From the NCBI RefSeq assembly GCF_014295035.1, contig NZ_CP060404.1:5930501-5994500 (forward strand): a DNA stretch of 64,000 nt, read 5' to 3'. This DNA comes from Streptomyces buecherae. GTDB lineage: Bacteria > Actinomycetota > Actinomycetes > Streptomycetales > Streptomycetaceae. Under the pieces are notes generated by a model. That model saw only the letters and a list, made by a program, of their open reading frames with translations, was not told where the DNA came from and searched no databases. Both the position numbers and the translations under genes were made by a program. Of the stretch, positions 17,653 through 25,845 are shown one piece after another; position 1 is the first letter of the stretch, and every line of letters begins with the position of its first letter.

Positions 17653-19197
17653 TCAGCCGCAGTCGACGTAGCACTGCTGCCGCTCGTCCGCCTCCCGCGC
17701 CGCGTGCGCGCCGGGGTCGTCGGGCGACGCGGGGTCCGACGCGCCGGAGCCGGTGAGTACGGCGTCCGCGCCCCCGGCCCGGCCCGCATCCACGTGGCCC
17801 GCGACCTCCACGCCCTGACCAGGGAGGTCGGGGCCGTGGTGCGCGGCGGTCACCCCGTCCGAGAGGTCCGCGCCGCGCGGGGCGCTCCCCGGGCCCGAGT
17901 CGGTACGGTCCGTGGCGGCAGCCACCGTGACGGTACCCCCATCGCCTCCCGGCGCGGCGTCCTGGCCGGCCTTCGGCGCGAAGTCGCCGCCGGGCGGCGG
18001 CGGGACCGGCCTGGCGGAGACGGCGGCCACCAGCGGGCGGTAGCCCAGCGCCGCGACGGCGACGCAGAGGGCACCCGCCGTGATGGCCACGGCGAAGCCG
18101 CCGCGCGGGCCGAACGCGTCGACCATCGCGCCGGAGAGCGAGGAGCCCAGCGCGACGCCGATGGCGAGCCCCGTCGAGGCCCAGGTCATGCCCTCCGTCA
18201 GCCGGTGCGCGGGCACGATGCGCTCGATCAGGTTCATGATCGTGATCATGGTGGGCGAGAAGAAGACGCCCGCGAAGAAGACCGCGACCGTCAGCCCGAC
18301 GACACTGTTCACCAGCAGGAACGGCAGCGTGGTGGCGGCCGTCCCGAGGATGCCGAGAACCAGCAGGCGCGGCAGCGGCATGCGCGGGGTCATGGCCCCG
18401 AAGGCGAGGCCGGTGGCGCAGGACCCGACGGCGTACACGGCCAGCACCAGCCCCGTCGCGCCGGGCTGTCCCTGCTCGTCGGCGAACGCCACGCTCACCA
18501 CGTCCACCGTGCCCACGATCGCGCCACCGGCGACCAGCGCGAGCACCAGGACCCGCAGCGACCCGTCGCGCAGCGCCGACCGCTCCACGGTCTGGGCCGT
18601 GCCCCGCGCCGGCGGCTCCGTGTCGCGCCGCATGACGAACAGCGCGACGCCGACGGCCAGCAGACCGCCGGCGACCAGCGGTCCGGCCTCGGGGAACAAC
18701 GTCGTGCACAGCAGCACCGAGAGCGCCGGGCCGGCGATGAACGTGACGTCCTCGATCACCGCCTCCAGCGCGTAGGCGGTGTGCAGCCTGGGGGAGTCGC
18801 GGTACAGCTCGGTCCAGCGGGCCCGGACCATCGCGGCCATGCTCGGCATGGAGCCCGCGAGCGCGGCGAGCACGAACAGCGTCCACACGGGCGCGTCGTA
18901 GTGCGCGCAGAGCAGGAGCAGTCCGAGCGCGACCACGCTCACGCCGGTGACGGGCAGCAGCACCCGGCCCTGGCCGTACCGGTCCACCAGCCGGGAGACC
19001 TGGGGGCCGATGAGCGCCATGGCCAGCGTGAACGTGGCGGCGACGGCGCCGGCGACGCCGTACTGACCGCGCAGCTCGGACAGCATCGTGATGAGGCCGA
19101 TGCCGGTCATCGACAGCGGCATCCGGGAGACGAAACCGGCGGCCGTGAAGGCCCGTGCGCCCGGCGCGGCGAAGAGCGCGCCGTAGGGATTGGCCAT
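17653..19197 (-). CDS. MFS-family transporter
   Basis: A 514-residue major facilitator with 12 predicted helices over residues ~15-400. It contains FVSRMPLSMTGIGLITMLSE, the cytoplasmic loop motif SRLVDRYGQGRVL after TM2 and TPRMPLPRLLVLG in the second half. Similar actinobacterial proteins are putative drug or sugar effluxers. The last ~110 residues are a Gly/Asp/Ala-rich disordered tail ending DERQQCYVDCG, absent from typical MFS proteins. The ATG is preceded by AGGAG at six bases. It is followed by the TetR gene on the same strand, and a perfect palindrome lies in its promoter. Substrate unknown. Confidence 0.9.
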   Translation of the reverse strand: MANPYGALFAAPGARAFTAAGFVSRMPLSMTGIGLITMLSELRGQYGVAGAVAATFTLAMALIGPQVSRLVDRYGQGRVLLPVTGVSVVALGLLLLCAHYDAPVWTLFVLAALAGSMPSMAAMVRARWTELYRDSPRLHTAYALEAVIEDVTFIAGPALSVLLCTTLFPEAGPLVAGGLLAVGVALFVMRRDTEPPARGTAQTVERSALRDGSLRVLVLALVAGGAIVGTVDVVSVAFADEQGQPGATGLVLAVYAVGSCATGLAFGAMTPRMPLPRLLVLGILGTAATTLPFLLVNSVVGLTVAVFFAGVFFSPTMITIMNLIERIVPAHRLTEGMTWASTGLAIGVALGSSLSGAMVDAFGPRGGFAVAITAGALCVAVAALGYRPLVAAVSARPVPPPPGGDFAPKAGQDAAPGGDGGTVTVAAATDRTDSGPGSAPRGADLSDGVTAAHHGPDLPGQGVEVAGHVDAGRAGGADAVLTGSGASDPASPDDPGAHAAREADERQQCYVDCG

Positions 19198-19221
19198 CGC
19201 TACTCCTGACAGAGAAAGTGA

Positions 19222-19231
19222 GACGATCGTC
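19222..19231. promoter_or_regulatory. Candidate TetR operator
   Basis: GACGATCGTC is a perfect 10-bp palindrome 25 bp upstream of the MFS start, inside TTGGACGATCGTCTCA on the coding strand. Such sites are typical of TetR proteins linked to efflux genes. Assignment is inference from position. Confidence 0.55.
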
Positions 19232-19245
19232 CAAGTTTCTATCAC

Positions 19246-20103
19246 GGACTCGGCCTTGGCGGGTGGGCTCGCGTGACGTGAGCGCGTCGCGGCGCCGGGT
19301 GTCGGGGTGGGCCCCGGGCGGCGTCGACGGGGCGCGGCGTGAAGAAACGGAAACCGGCCTGCGCGGGCGCGGTGTGGGACGCGTCGGGGTGCTGGCCCGC
19401 GCTCTGGCCTGGCCTCGCGCGGGGCTGCGGCTAGGTCTACGGGCGGCGCGGCGGGCCCGGATCAGGACGGGCCGGGCATGCGAAAGCGCCCCGCTACCGA
19501 TCCCCCCACGGGTCGGAGCGGGGCGCCTTCTGTTCCCCGGTTCGGATTCCCCCCACGGGATCCGGCCGGGAGCCTTGCTGGCCACGAGGGCCAGGCGCCC
19601 GCGATCTGCCGGGACGCGTACATGCGGGAGGGCCGCTCAAAGCTCCCCGGTACGTCGCCCCGGCCACGCGCAGTCTGGAAACGTCCCCCAAGACGTCCCA
19701 GCACCACCCAGTTAGACTCGCGACCCCCGCGAATGGTTACCCCGCTTCTCGTGTGATCTGCGTCTCTTGCCATATAGGGGCGTAGTTGGGCAAGGGTCTC
19801 CATTTGAATTTCCGGGCGCTCGCGTATGGGTGTTGTGCACCCTATGAGGATTTCGTGAAGACGTTCGAGTGGATATCTCGCCGCAACCAGCCCCGAGGTC
19901 CGCGTCGCGTCACGATCCGGCGGCGGCCCGCATGTGTGAAGCGCTCCCGCGACCACCCGGCGGGGTGGCGGTCGCCGCGTCGGGAACCCGCCACGTCGGA
20001 AACCCGCCCGGGCGCGGACGCGCGGAGGCCGGGCCGCGCGGAGCGCCGCTGGGCGGCTCCGTGCGGCCCGGCCTCGGGAGGTGCCGGTGGCGCGGGGCGG
20101 CGG
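19246..20103. other. 860-bp intergenic region with no convincing gene
   Basis: Holds the hairpin at 19486-19526, a second hairpin with the same loop (CGGAT-TCCCCCCACGGG-ATCCG, about 19544-19564) and a low-GC stretch at about 19700-19870. Open frames on both strands (e.g. 19462-19956 minus) have poor composition and no convincing ribosome-binding site. The low-GC part contains ATGGGTG-TTGTG-CACCCTAT, a near-perfect inverted repeat, and may be a promoter or small-RNA region. Confidence 0.5.
19486..19526. terminator. Two-step hairpin terminator
   Basis: GCGCCCCGCT pairs with AGCGGGGCGC, with inner ACCGA/TCGGA pairing. On the minus strand the stem is followed by TTTCG and on the plus strand by CTTCTGTT, so it could work either way. 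No gene clearly ends here, which hints at an unrecognised transcript. Confidence 0.6.
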
Positions 20104-20361
20104 TCAGGCGGCCCGGCCGGTGAGCTCGTAGCCCGCCTCGTCGATGGCGGCGCGGACGGCCTCGTCGTCGAGGGCGGTGGTCGAGACGACGGTCACCTGG
20201 CCGCTGGCGGCCTCGGCCTTGACGGACGTGACGCCGTCCAGCGCCGAGACCTCTTCGGTGACCGCGCCTTCGCAGTGGCCGCAGGTCATGCCCGTGACCG
20301 TGTACACGGTGGTGATGCCGTCGGCGGAGTGGCGCGATTCGGTGGGCGTCTCGGAGGTCAT
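20104..20361 (-). CDS. copZ: CopZ-like copper chaperone (HMA domain)
   Basis: An 85-residue protein that is almost only a heavy-metal-associated domain. The metal site MTCGHCEGAV lies near residue 25, followed by SALDGVTSVKAEAASGQVTVVS and ALDDEAVRAAIDEAGYEL, the standard ferredoxin-like fold. It binds Cu(I) in the cytosol and delivers it to P1B-ATPases or the CsoR sensor (family knowledge). The ATG has AAGGAGAACCC upstream. Unusually no copper ATPase or csoR gene is adjacent, yet the gene carries its own CsoR-type operator. Confidence 0.93.
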   Translation of the reverse strand: MTSETPTESRHSADGITTVYTVTGMTCGHCEGAVTEEVSALDGVTSVKAEAASGQVTVVSTTALDDEAVRAAIDEAGYELTGRAA

Positions 20362-20436
20362 GGGTTCTCCTTTGGGGAAGGTGGCCTGCTGGTGTCGGGG
20401 CCCCGGAGTCTCGTCCGGCGCCCCCACAAGCGTCAT

Positions 20437-20456
20437 GTTATACCCCAGGGGGGTAT
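20437..20456 (-). promoter_or_regulatory. CsoR-type copper operator over a -10 element
   Basis: ATACCCCAGGGGGGTAT (20440-20456) matches the TACCC/GGGTA arrangement bound by streptomycete CsoR. On the minus strand the site runs into TATAAC (20437-20442), a good -10 hexamer for copZ, so bound CsoR would block polymerase until Cu(I) releases it. Operator identity rests on resemblance to known sites. Confidence 0.75.
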
Positions 20457-20658
20457 GGCGACAGAGGGGCTCGCCACGGAAACGCGTACCGCCTCAGAGT
20501 GGCACCCGGTGTCGCCGCCCGCGCCCGCCGCCGGCCTCGCCTCGGCCTCGTGGCACCGCCCGCCGCCGGCCCCGCCTCGGCTCCGACTCCCCCCGCCGTC
20601 GCCCCGACTCCGCCCGCGACGCGCCCCCGGGGCGCCGCCTCCCCGCACGCGTCATGCG

Positions 20659-20695
20659 AAGGCCCCGCACGCCACGTGGCGGGGTGCGGGGCCTT
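20659..20695 (-). terminator. Hairpin terminator after the small HTH gene
   Basis: AAGGCCCCGCAC pairs exactly with GTGCGGGGCCTT (12 bp), and the loop contains GCCACGTGGC, itself a palindrome. It lies 68 bp past the HTH stop. Confidence 0.85.
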
Positions 20696-20762
20696 GATGG
20701 GCATGGGCTTCGGTGTGGGCGTTCGGCGTGGGGCAGACCCGGGCGGCGGTGCGCGCCGGGCG

Positions 20763-20963
20763 TCAGGTGTCGCGGCGCGAGCGGTTGCCCGGCCGGCGCA
20801 GCACCCAGGCCCGGATGGTGTCCGCGAGCCAGTAGGGCTTGCCGCCCTCCACGACGTCGGGCGCCGGCAGCAGCCCGTGCTTGCGGTAGGAGCGCACGGT
20901 GTCTGTCTGGACGCCGATGTGTGCCGCGATCTCCTTGTACGACCAGAGCCTGCGATCAGTCAT
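20763..20963 (-). CDS. Small MerR/excisionase-like HTH protein
   Basis: 66 residues: MTDRRLWSYKEIAAHIGVQTDTVRSYRKHGLLPAP, a winged HTH of the MerR/HTH_17 type, followed by GGKPYWLADTIRAWVLRRPGNR. There is no effector domain. The ATG is preceded by GGGAGG at ten bases. Such proteins are conserved in streptomycetes outside phages, so it is more likely a small regulator than an excisionase; no integrase is near. It is followed by a strong terminator. Target unknown. Confidence 0.88.
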   Translation of the reverse strand: MTDRRLWSYKEIAAHIGVQTDTVRSYRKHGLLPAPDVVEGGKPYWLADTIRAWVLRRPGNRSRRDT

Positions 20964-21151
20964 GTCTCGCGCCTCCCAGAGCACCGCGACCACGGCGGGG
21001 AAACCGTCGGGGGAGTCGCGGTGTAACTGTCGTTGATCACTTGAGCTGCGCCCGGTGAACGACCCTGAGTGACCGTCCGCGAACACCTGTTGATGGTCTG
21101 TGACAGAAGGGCCGGATAAGCGTGACGAATGTGACCAAGAGGCGACGGACG

Positions 21152-22168
21152 CTACGAAACGTCACGGACGCGCTCATTGATTTCGGTGAGGCGTACGGGA
21201 CGGTGCTCCACGCGTGAGAGTTCACACGCCTCGGCCACCAGGAGGGCGTTGAGCGCCTCCTCACCCGAGCACGGGTTGGCCACCTCGCCCCGTACCGCCC
21301 GGACGAAGGTCGCCAGCTCCGCCCGGTAGGCGGCCTCGAACCGGTCCCAGAAGCCGGCCCACGGGCGGGCCGGGCCGCCCGGGCCGGCGGGTTCGGCGGA
21401 GGCGAAGGGGGTGCGGGCGTCGAGCCCGACCACGAGTTGGGCGCGCTCGCCCGCGAGTTCGGTGCGCACGTCGTAGCCCGCGCCGTTGTAGCGCGTCGCG
21501 GTCGCCGTGACCAGCGTGCCGTCGTCCAGGGTGAGCAGGGCGGCGGCGGTGTCCACGTCGCCCGCGGCGCGGAAGAAGTCGGCCCCGCCCGCCGAGCCGG
21601 TGGCGTACACCTCGCGCACCTCGCGCCCGGTCAGCCAGCGCACGGCGTCGAAGTCGTGCACGAGGCAGTCCCGGATCAGCCCGCCGGACAGCGGCAGGAA
21701 CGCGGGCGGCGGCGGGGCCGGGTCCGAGGTGACGGCGCGGATGGTGTGCAGCCGTCCCAACGCGCCCGCGCGCACGGCCGCACGCGCCGCCAGGTACCCG
21801 GCGTCGAACCGGCGTTGGAAGCCCACCTGGAGCAGGGTGCCGGCGACCTCCACCGCGCGCAGGGCGGCGATGGTGCGGGCCAGGTCCGTGGCGACGGGCT
21901 TCTCGCAGTAGGCGGGCAGCCCGGCGCGGGCCGCGCGGGTGACGAGTGCGGCGTGCGACGCGGTCGCGGTGGCGATCACCACGGCGTCCGGCCGCGCCGC
22001 GAACACCCCGTCCACGCTCGCCGCCCGCGCGCCCACAACCTCGGCGAGCGCGCGGGCCCTGGCCTCGTCGGCGTCGCCGATCACCAGGTCGCCGACGCCG
22101 TCCAGGGCGGCCAGCGTCGCGGCGTGGAAGGCGCCGATGCGGCCGGCGCCGAGGAATCCGATGCGCAT
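21152..22168 (-). CDS. Gfo/Idh/MocA oxidoreductase, inositol 2-dehydrogenase-like
   Basis: A 338-residue NAD-dependent dehydrogenase. The Rossmann start is MRIGFLGAGRIGAFHAATL; the dinucleotide and substrate motif YCEKPVATD contains the catalytic Lys of EKP; LQVGFQRRFDAGY and LVHDFDAVRWLTG (Asp/His of the active site) follow. It resembles IdhA-type inositol dehydrogenases, the likely role being a second inositol or scyllo-inosose dehydrogenase complementing IolG upstream. It is separated by 72 bp from iolG on the same strand, so probably cotranscribed and last in the minus arm of the locus. Isomer specificity not predictable. Confidence 0.87.
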   Translation of the reverse strand: MRIGFLGAGRIGAFHAATLAALDGVGDLVIGDADEARARALAEVVGARAASVDGVFAARPDAVVIATATASHAALVTRAARAGLPAYCEKPVATDLARTIAALRAVEVAGTLLQVGFQRRFDAGYLAARAAVRAGALGRLHTIRAVTSDPAPPPPAFLPLSGGLIRDCLVHDFDAVRWLTGREVREVYATGSAGGADFFRAAGDVDTAAALLTLDDGTLVTATATRYNGAGYDVRTELAGERAQLVVGLDARTPFASAEPAGPGGPARPWAGFWDRFEAAYRAELATFVRAVRGEVANPCSGEEALNALLVAEACELSRVEHRPVRLTEINERVRDVS

Positions 22169-22240
22169 GGGGCAAGTTCCCCTCCGTGGGCGGCGGCGAT
22201 CGTGACGGGGCCGGTCGCCGTGGTGCCGGGCGACGGGGCG

Positions 22241-23260
22241 TCAGGCGTACAGGGCCGGGCGCTCGATGAGTGCGGTGGTGGTGCGCCGGCCGGTGGCCTG
22301 GGCGGTCACTCCGGCCTCGCAGACGGCCGCCGCGGCGTACCCGTCCCAACTGCTCGGGCCCTCGACCGTGCCGCGGCGGGTGGCGTCCACCCAGCGCTGC
22401 ACCTGGCGGTCGTACGCCTCGGCGAAGCGGGGCACGAAGTCCTGCGGGATCGTTCCGCCCCAGCGCCCCGCCGAGTGGGTCACCAGGCCGGCCTCCTCGC
22501 CGGTGCGGGCGCTGCCGGACTCGCAGACCGCCTCGCAGCGCACCTGGTAGCCGAAGCCGCAGTTGACGAAGATCTCGACGTCCACGACCGCGCCGCCCGA
22601 GGTCTCGAAGAGCACGAGCTGCGGGTCGCTCAGGTGCGCGGGGGCGGCGGTGGAGGGCGCGGGCCGCAGCACGGTGACGGCGGTGATCTCCTGGTCGAGC
22701 AGCCAGCGGGTGGTGTCGATCTCGTGCACCACCGAGTCGTTGATCATCATCTGGCTGGTGAAGCCGGGCGGCGTGCTGGCGTTGCGGTGCTGGCAGTGCA
22801 GCATCAGCGGGCGGCCGAACTCGCCCGCGTCCAGGACCGACTTGAGGCGCATGAACCCGGCGTCGTAGCGGCGCATGAAGCCGACCTGTACGCGGCGGTG
22901 GCCCAGGCGCTGTTCGGCCTCCAGGACCCGCAGGGCCGCCGCCGGGTCCGGGGTGAGCGGCTTCTCGCACAGCACGGGCAGGTCGTGCGCGAACGCCTGG
23001 AGCAGCGCCGCCTCGTGGGCCGGCCCCGGCGAGGCGATGAGGAGGGCGTCCACGTCGGGGGAGGCCATGGCCGCCGCGGGTTCGGTGTACGCGGCGCAGC
23101 CCTCGACGCGCCCCGCGACGGCCTTGGCCCGTTCCGCGTCGACGTCCACGACCGCGGCGACCCGGGCGCCGTGGATGACCTCGTCGATGCGGCGTACGTG
23201 GTCGGCGCCCATGCGGCCGGTGCCGATGACGGCGACCCCGAGCGGTGGCTGCTGCGGCAT
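22241..23260 (-). CDS. iolG: myo-Inositol 2-dehydrogenase
   Basis: Oxidises myo-inositol to 2-keto-myo-inositol with NAD+. 339 residues, GTGRMGADHVRRI Rossmann motif, CEKPLTPD (catalytic Lys), VQVGFMRRYDAGFMRLK, MINDSVVHEIDTTRWLL (active-site Asp/His) and FVNCGFGYQVRCE. These blocks are strikingly close to Bacillus IolG, more so than the neighbouring paralogue. The ATG is preceded by GAGGAG at about 12 bases. It lies downstream of the iolE-like gene (191-bp gap), in the arm divergent from iolC-iolA, as expected for the first pathway enzyme. Confidence 0.92.
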   Translation of the reverse strand: MPQQPPLGVAVIGTGRMGADHVRRIDEVIHGARVAAVVDVDAERAKAVAGRVEGCAAYTEPAAAMASPDVDALLIASPGPAHEAALLQAFAHDLPVLCEKPLTPDPAAALRVLEAEQRLGHRRVQVGFMRRYDAGFMRLKSVLDAGEFGRPLMLHCQHRNASTPPGFTSQMMINDSVVHEIDTTRWLLDQEITAVTVLRPAPSTAAPAHLSDPQLVLFETSGGAVVDVEIFVNCGFGYQVRCEAVCESGSARTGEEAGLVTHSAGRWGGTIPQDFVPRFAEAYDRQVQRWVDATRRGTVEGPSSWDGYAAAAVCEAGVTAQATGRRTTTALIERPALYA

Positions 23261-23451
23261 GTGCTGGTGCTCCTCTGTGGTGCGGGTGTGGTGCGAGTGC
23301 GGTGCGTGCGGGTGTGGGGGAGGTGTGGGTACGAGGGCGGGTACGGGCGCGTGCGCCGTGGCCCGCAGGCGCGTACGCGGGGCGGACGCGCGGGCGTACG
23401 GCGGAGGCGGCGGAAGCGGAAGCGGGGGCGACGGCGGGGGAGCGGGGCCGG

Positions 23452-24375
23452 TCAGGCGCCGCAGCCGCGGAGGTAGCGGCGGGTGCGTTGGGCGATGGGG
23501 AAGGGCTGGTCGGGCGGGCACGGGTACATGTCCTGTTCCACGATCGCGAACAGGTCGATGCCGAGCCCCTGGGCCGCGGTCAGCACGGGCTCCAGGGCGG
23601 GTACCCCGGCGGGCGGCTCGCACATCACCCCGCGCTGGACGGCGGGCCCGAACGGCACCCCCTGTTCGACCACGGTCGCCAGGATCGCCGGGTCGACCTG
23701 CTTGAGATGCAGGTAGCCGATGCGGTCGCCGTACGTCTCGATCAGCTTCACGCTGTCGCCGCCGCAGTAGGCGTAGTGCCCGGTGTCCAGGCACAGGCGG
23801 ACCAGGTCGGGGTCGGTGGCGTCGAGGAAACGGGCCACGTTGGCCTCGCCGTCGATGTGCGTGTCGGCGTGCGGGTGGACGACGATCTGCAGGCCGTACG
23901 TCTCCCGCACCTGGTGGGCCAGGCGCTCCATGCCGGTGGTCAGGTCGCGCCACTGGGCCGGGGCCAGCTCGGGGCTCTCGATGAGTTCGGCGGTCTTGTC
24001 GTCGCGCCAGAACGCCGGGATCACGACCAGGTGGCGGGCGCCCATCGCGCGGGTCAGCTCGGCCACCTGGGCGACGTGCCGCCAGGTGGCGTCCCAGACG
24101 GCCGGGCCGCGGTGCAGGGCGGTGAAGACGGTGCCGGCGGAGACGGTGAGGCCGCGCCGGGCGGTCTCGTCGGTCAACCGCGCCGGGTCGGTGGGCAGGT
24201 AGCCGTACGGGCCCAGTTCGATCCACGCGTACCCGGCCTCGGCCACCTCGTCCAGGAAGCGCCGCCACGGCACCTGGCGCGCGTCGTCGGGGAACCAGAC
24301 GCCCCAGGAGTCGGGCGCCGAGCCGACGCGGATGCGGTCCAGGGCGGTGGGGAGGGGCTGGTGGGCAGCGGCCAT
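23452..24375 (-). CDS. iolE: IolE-like inosose dehydratase / TIM-barrel isomerase
   Basis: A 307-residue xylose-isomerase-like TIM barrel. It begins IRVGSAPDSWGVWFPDDARQVPWRRFLDEVAEAGYAWIELGPYG. Metal-site residues are visible in VVHPHADTHIDG, LCLDTGHYAYCG, YLHLKQVDP and FAIVEQDMY. In this locus the missing step is dehydration of 2-keto-myo-inositol to the diketone, which IolE performs, so this is the best candidate; an IolI-type isomerase is the alternative. It is first gene of the minus arm, with GAGAGGAG upstream, sharing the 275-bp control region with iolC. Confidence 0.8.
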   Translation of the reverse strand: MAAAHQPLPTALDRIRVGSAPDSWGVWFPDDARQVPWRRFLDEVAEAGYAWIELGPYGYLPTDPARLTDETARRGLTVSAGTVFTALHRGPAVWDATWRHVAQVAELTRAMGARHLVVIPAFWRDDKTAELIESPELAPAQWRDLTTGMERLAHQVRETYGLQIVVHPHADTHIDGEANVARFLDATDPDLVRLCLDTGHYAYCGGDSVKLIETYGDRIGYLHLKQVDPAILATVVEQGVPFGPAVQRGVMCEPPAGVPALEPVLTAAQGLGIDLFAIVEQDMYPCPPDQPFPIAQRTRRYLRGCGA

Positions 24376-24502
24376 GGGCGCGCGCTCCTCTCGCCGGTCG
24401 GCGCTGACCGGACCGTGGGGTTCCCGGCGGGGCCGGGGCGTATCGGGGACGGACGGCCTCGCTGGGTAGCTTTCCCGCCGCCCCACACCCTGTCAAGGCT
24501 TC

Positions 24503-24577
24503 GTCCTGACATAAGGACGTCACGTCAAAACGACCCCGCGTCGCGCGTCCTCGGAGAAGACGTCAGTATGTCAGGAC
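24503..24577. promoter_or_regulatory. Divergent iol control region with 11-bp inverted repeats
   Basis: GTCCTGACATA (24503-24513) and TATGTCAGGAC (24567-24577) are exact reverse complements 53 bp apart. Each arm is partly palindromic itself: GTCCT-GACATA-AGGAC on the left, and TGTC-AG-GACA on the right followed by TGTTGACA. The region lies midway between iolE and iolC, so one regulator could coordinate both arms. The regulator is not in the iol cluster; the LacI gene at 10909 or an unlinked GntR/LacI protein are candidates. Confidence 0.7.
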
Positions 24578-24650
24578 AAAATGTTGACAGGCTGCGTGAG
24601 CCGCCGTTAGACCTGTTGTTGAGTTTGCCGGCCGGAGCGGAAGGGCGAGC

Positions 24651-25706
24651 ATGACGCAGCCGTACGACCTGATCACGATGGGCCGGATCGGAGTCGATAT
24701 CTACCCGCTCCAGACGGGCGTGCCGCTGGCGCGCGTCGAGACGTTCGGCAAGTTCCTGGGGGGCTCGGCGACCAACGTCGCCGTGGCGGCGGCCCGGCTC
24801 GGACGCCGGGTGGCCGTGATCACCCGCACCGGGGACGACCCGTTCGGCACCTACCTGCACGAGGCGCTGCGCGACTTCGGCGTGGACGACCGGTGGGTCA
24901 GCGCGGTCGCCGCGTACCCGACGCCGGTCACCTTCTGCGAGATCTTCCCGCCCGACGACTTCCCGCTGTACTTCTACCGCCAACCCAAGGCCCCCGACCT
25001 GGAGATCCGGCCTGAGGAACTGGACCTGGACGCGGTGCGGGCGGCCCGGATCTTCTGGATGACCGGCACCGGCCTGTGCGCGGAGCCCAGCCGCGCGGCG
25101 ACGCTGACCGCCCTCGCCGCCCGCTCCACCGACCAGCCGGCCGCCTCTCGACCGGCCTCCGGCCAGCCGGCCGCCTCCCGACCGGCCCCCGGCCAGCCGG
25201 CCGCTCCCGGCGCCGCCGACCTCGGCGGCGCCCACGCCCCGCGCGCCACGGTCTTCGACCTCGACTGGCGGCCCATGTTCTGGCGCGACCCGGACGAGGC
25301 CAGGCCGTACTACGCCAAGGCGCTCCAGCACGCCACGGTCGCCGTCGGCAACCTCGCCGAGTGCGAGGTGGCCACCGGCCAGCGGGAGCCGCGCGCGGCG
25401 GCCGACGCGCTGCTGGCCGCCGGCGTGGAGCTGGCCGTCGTCAAGCAGGGCCCGGCCGGCGTCCTCGCCGTGCACCGCGACGGCACCACCGCCGAGGTGC
25501 CGCCGGTCCCCGTCGAGGTGGTCAACGGGCTCGGCGCGGGCGACGCGTTCGGCGGCGCGCTCTGCCACGGGCTGCTGGCGGGCTGGGAGTTGGAGCGCGT
25601 CATGCGGTACGCGAACGCCGCGGGCGCCATCGTCGCCTCCCGCCTGGCCTGCTCGTCCGCGATGCCCACGCCCGACGAGGTGACGGACCTCCTCGCCACC
25701 CCGTAA
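24651..25706 (+). CDS. iolC: 5-Dehydro-2-deoxygluconokinase
   Basis: A PfkB/ribokinase-family kinase of 351 residues that phosphorylates 2-deoxy-5-keto-gluconate. Family signature 1 lies in GKFLGGSATNVAVAAARLGRRVAVITRTGDDPFG; signature 2 VNGLGAGDAFGGALCHGLL contains the catalytic Asp. FCEIFPPDDFPLYFYRQPKAPDL is typical of IolC. A low-complexity insertion (two and a half 10-residue repeats QPAASRPASG, about residues 162-186) interrupts the middle. First gene of the plus arm of the iol locus. Confidence 0.93.
   Translation: MTQPYDLITMGRIGVDIYPLQTGVPLARVETFGKFLGGSATNVAVAAARLGRRVAVITRTGDDPFGTYLHEALRDFGVDDRWVSAVAAYPTPVTFCEIFPPDDFPLYFYRQPKAPDLEIRPEELDLDAVRAARIFWMTGTGLCAEPSRAATLTALAARSTDQPAASRPASGQPAASRPAPGQPAAPGAADLGGAHAPRATVFDLDWRPMFWRDPDEARPYYAKALQHATVAVGNLAECEVATGQREPRAAADALLAAGVELAVVKQGPAGVLAVHRDGTTAEVPPVPVEVVNGLGAGDAFGGALCHGLLAGWELERVMRYANAAGAIVASRLACSSAMPTPDEVTDLLATP
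25134..25208 (+). repeat. 30-bp tandem repeat inside iolC
   Basis: Units start at 25134, 25164 and (partial) 25194, beginning CAGCCGGCCGCCTC. They encode QPAASRPA(S/P)G twice and QPAAPG, an in-frame, Pro/Ala-rich surface insertion. Confidence 0.9.
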
Positions 25707-25845
25707 CGGCCCCCCGGGGCGGCCCCCTCACCCGCGCCCCCGCCCAGCCCCCGCGCACGCCCCACCCCTCGGCCCCGCACGCACGCCCCGCACGTACGCC
25801 ACCCGCCCGCGGCCCGTTCTGACCAGTTGAGAGTGAGCGACCCCC

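Noticed and set aside
19530..19600. tRNA-like stretch (GGTTCGGATTCC...)
   Set aside because: No acceptor or anticodon stem can be drawn around it; it folds as a simple hairpin.
19462..19956. 164-codon minus-strand frame
   Set aside because: No good ribosome-binding site, atypical composition, and it runs through a terminator-like hairpin; no recognisable domain.
20763..20963. Small HTH protein as an excisionase marking an integrative element
   Set aside because: No integrase, replication gene or attachment-site repeats around it; the protein type is widespread in streptomycete chromosomes.
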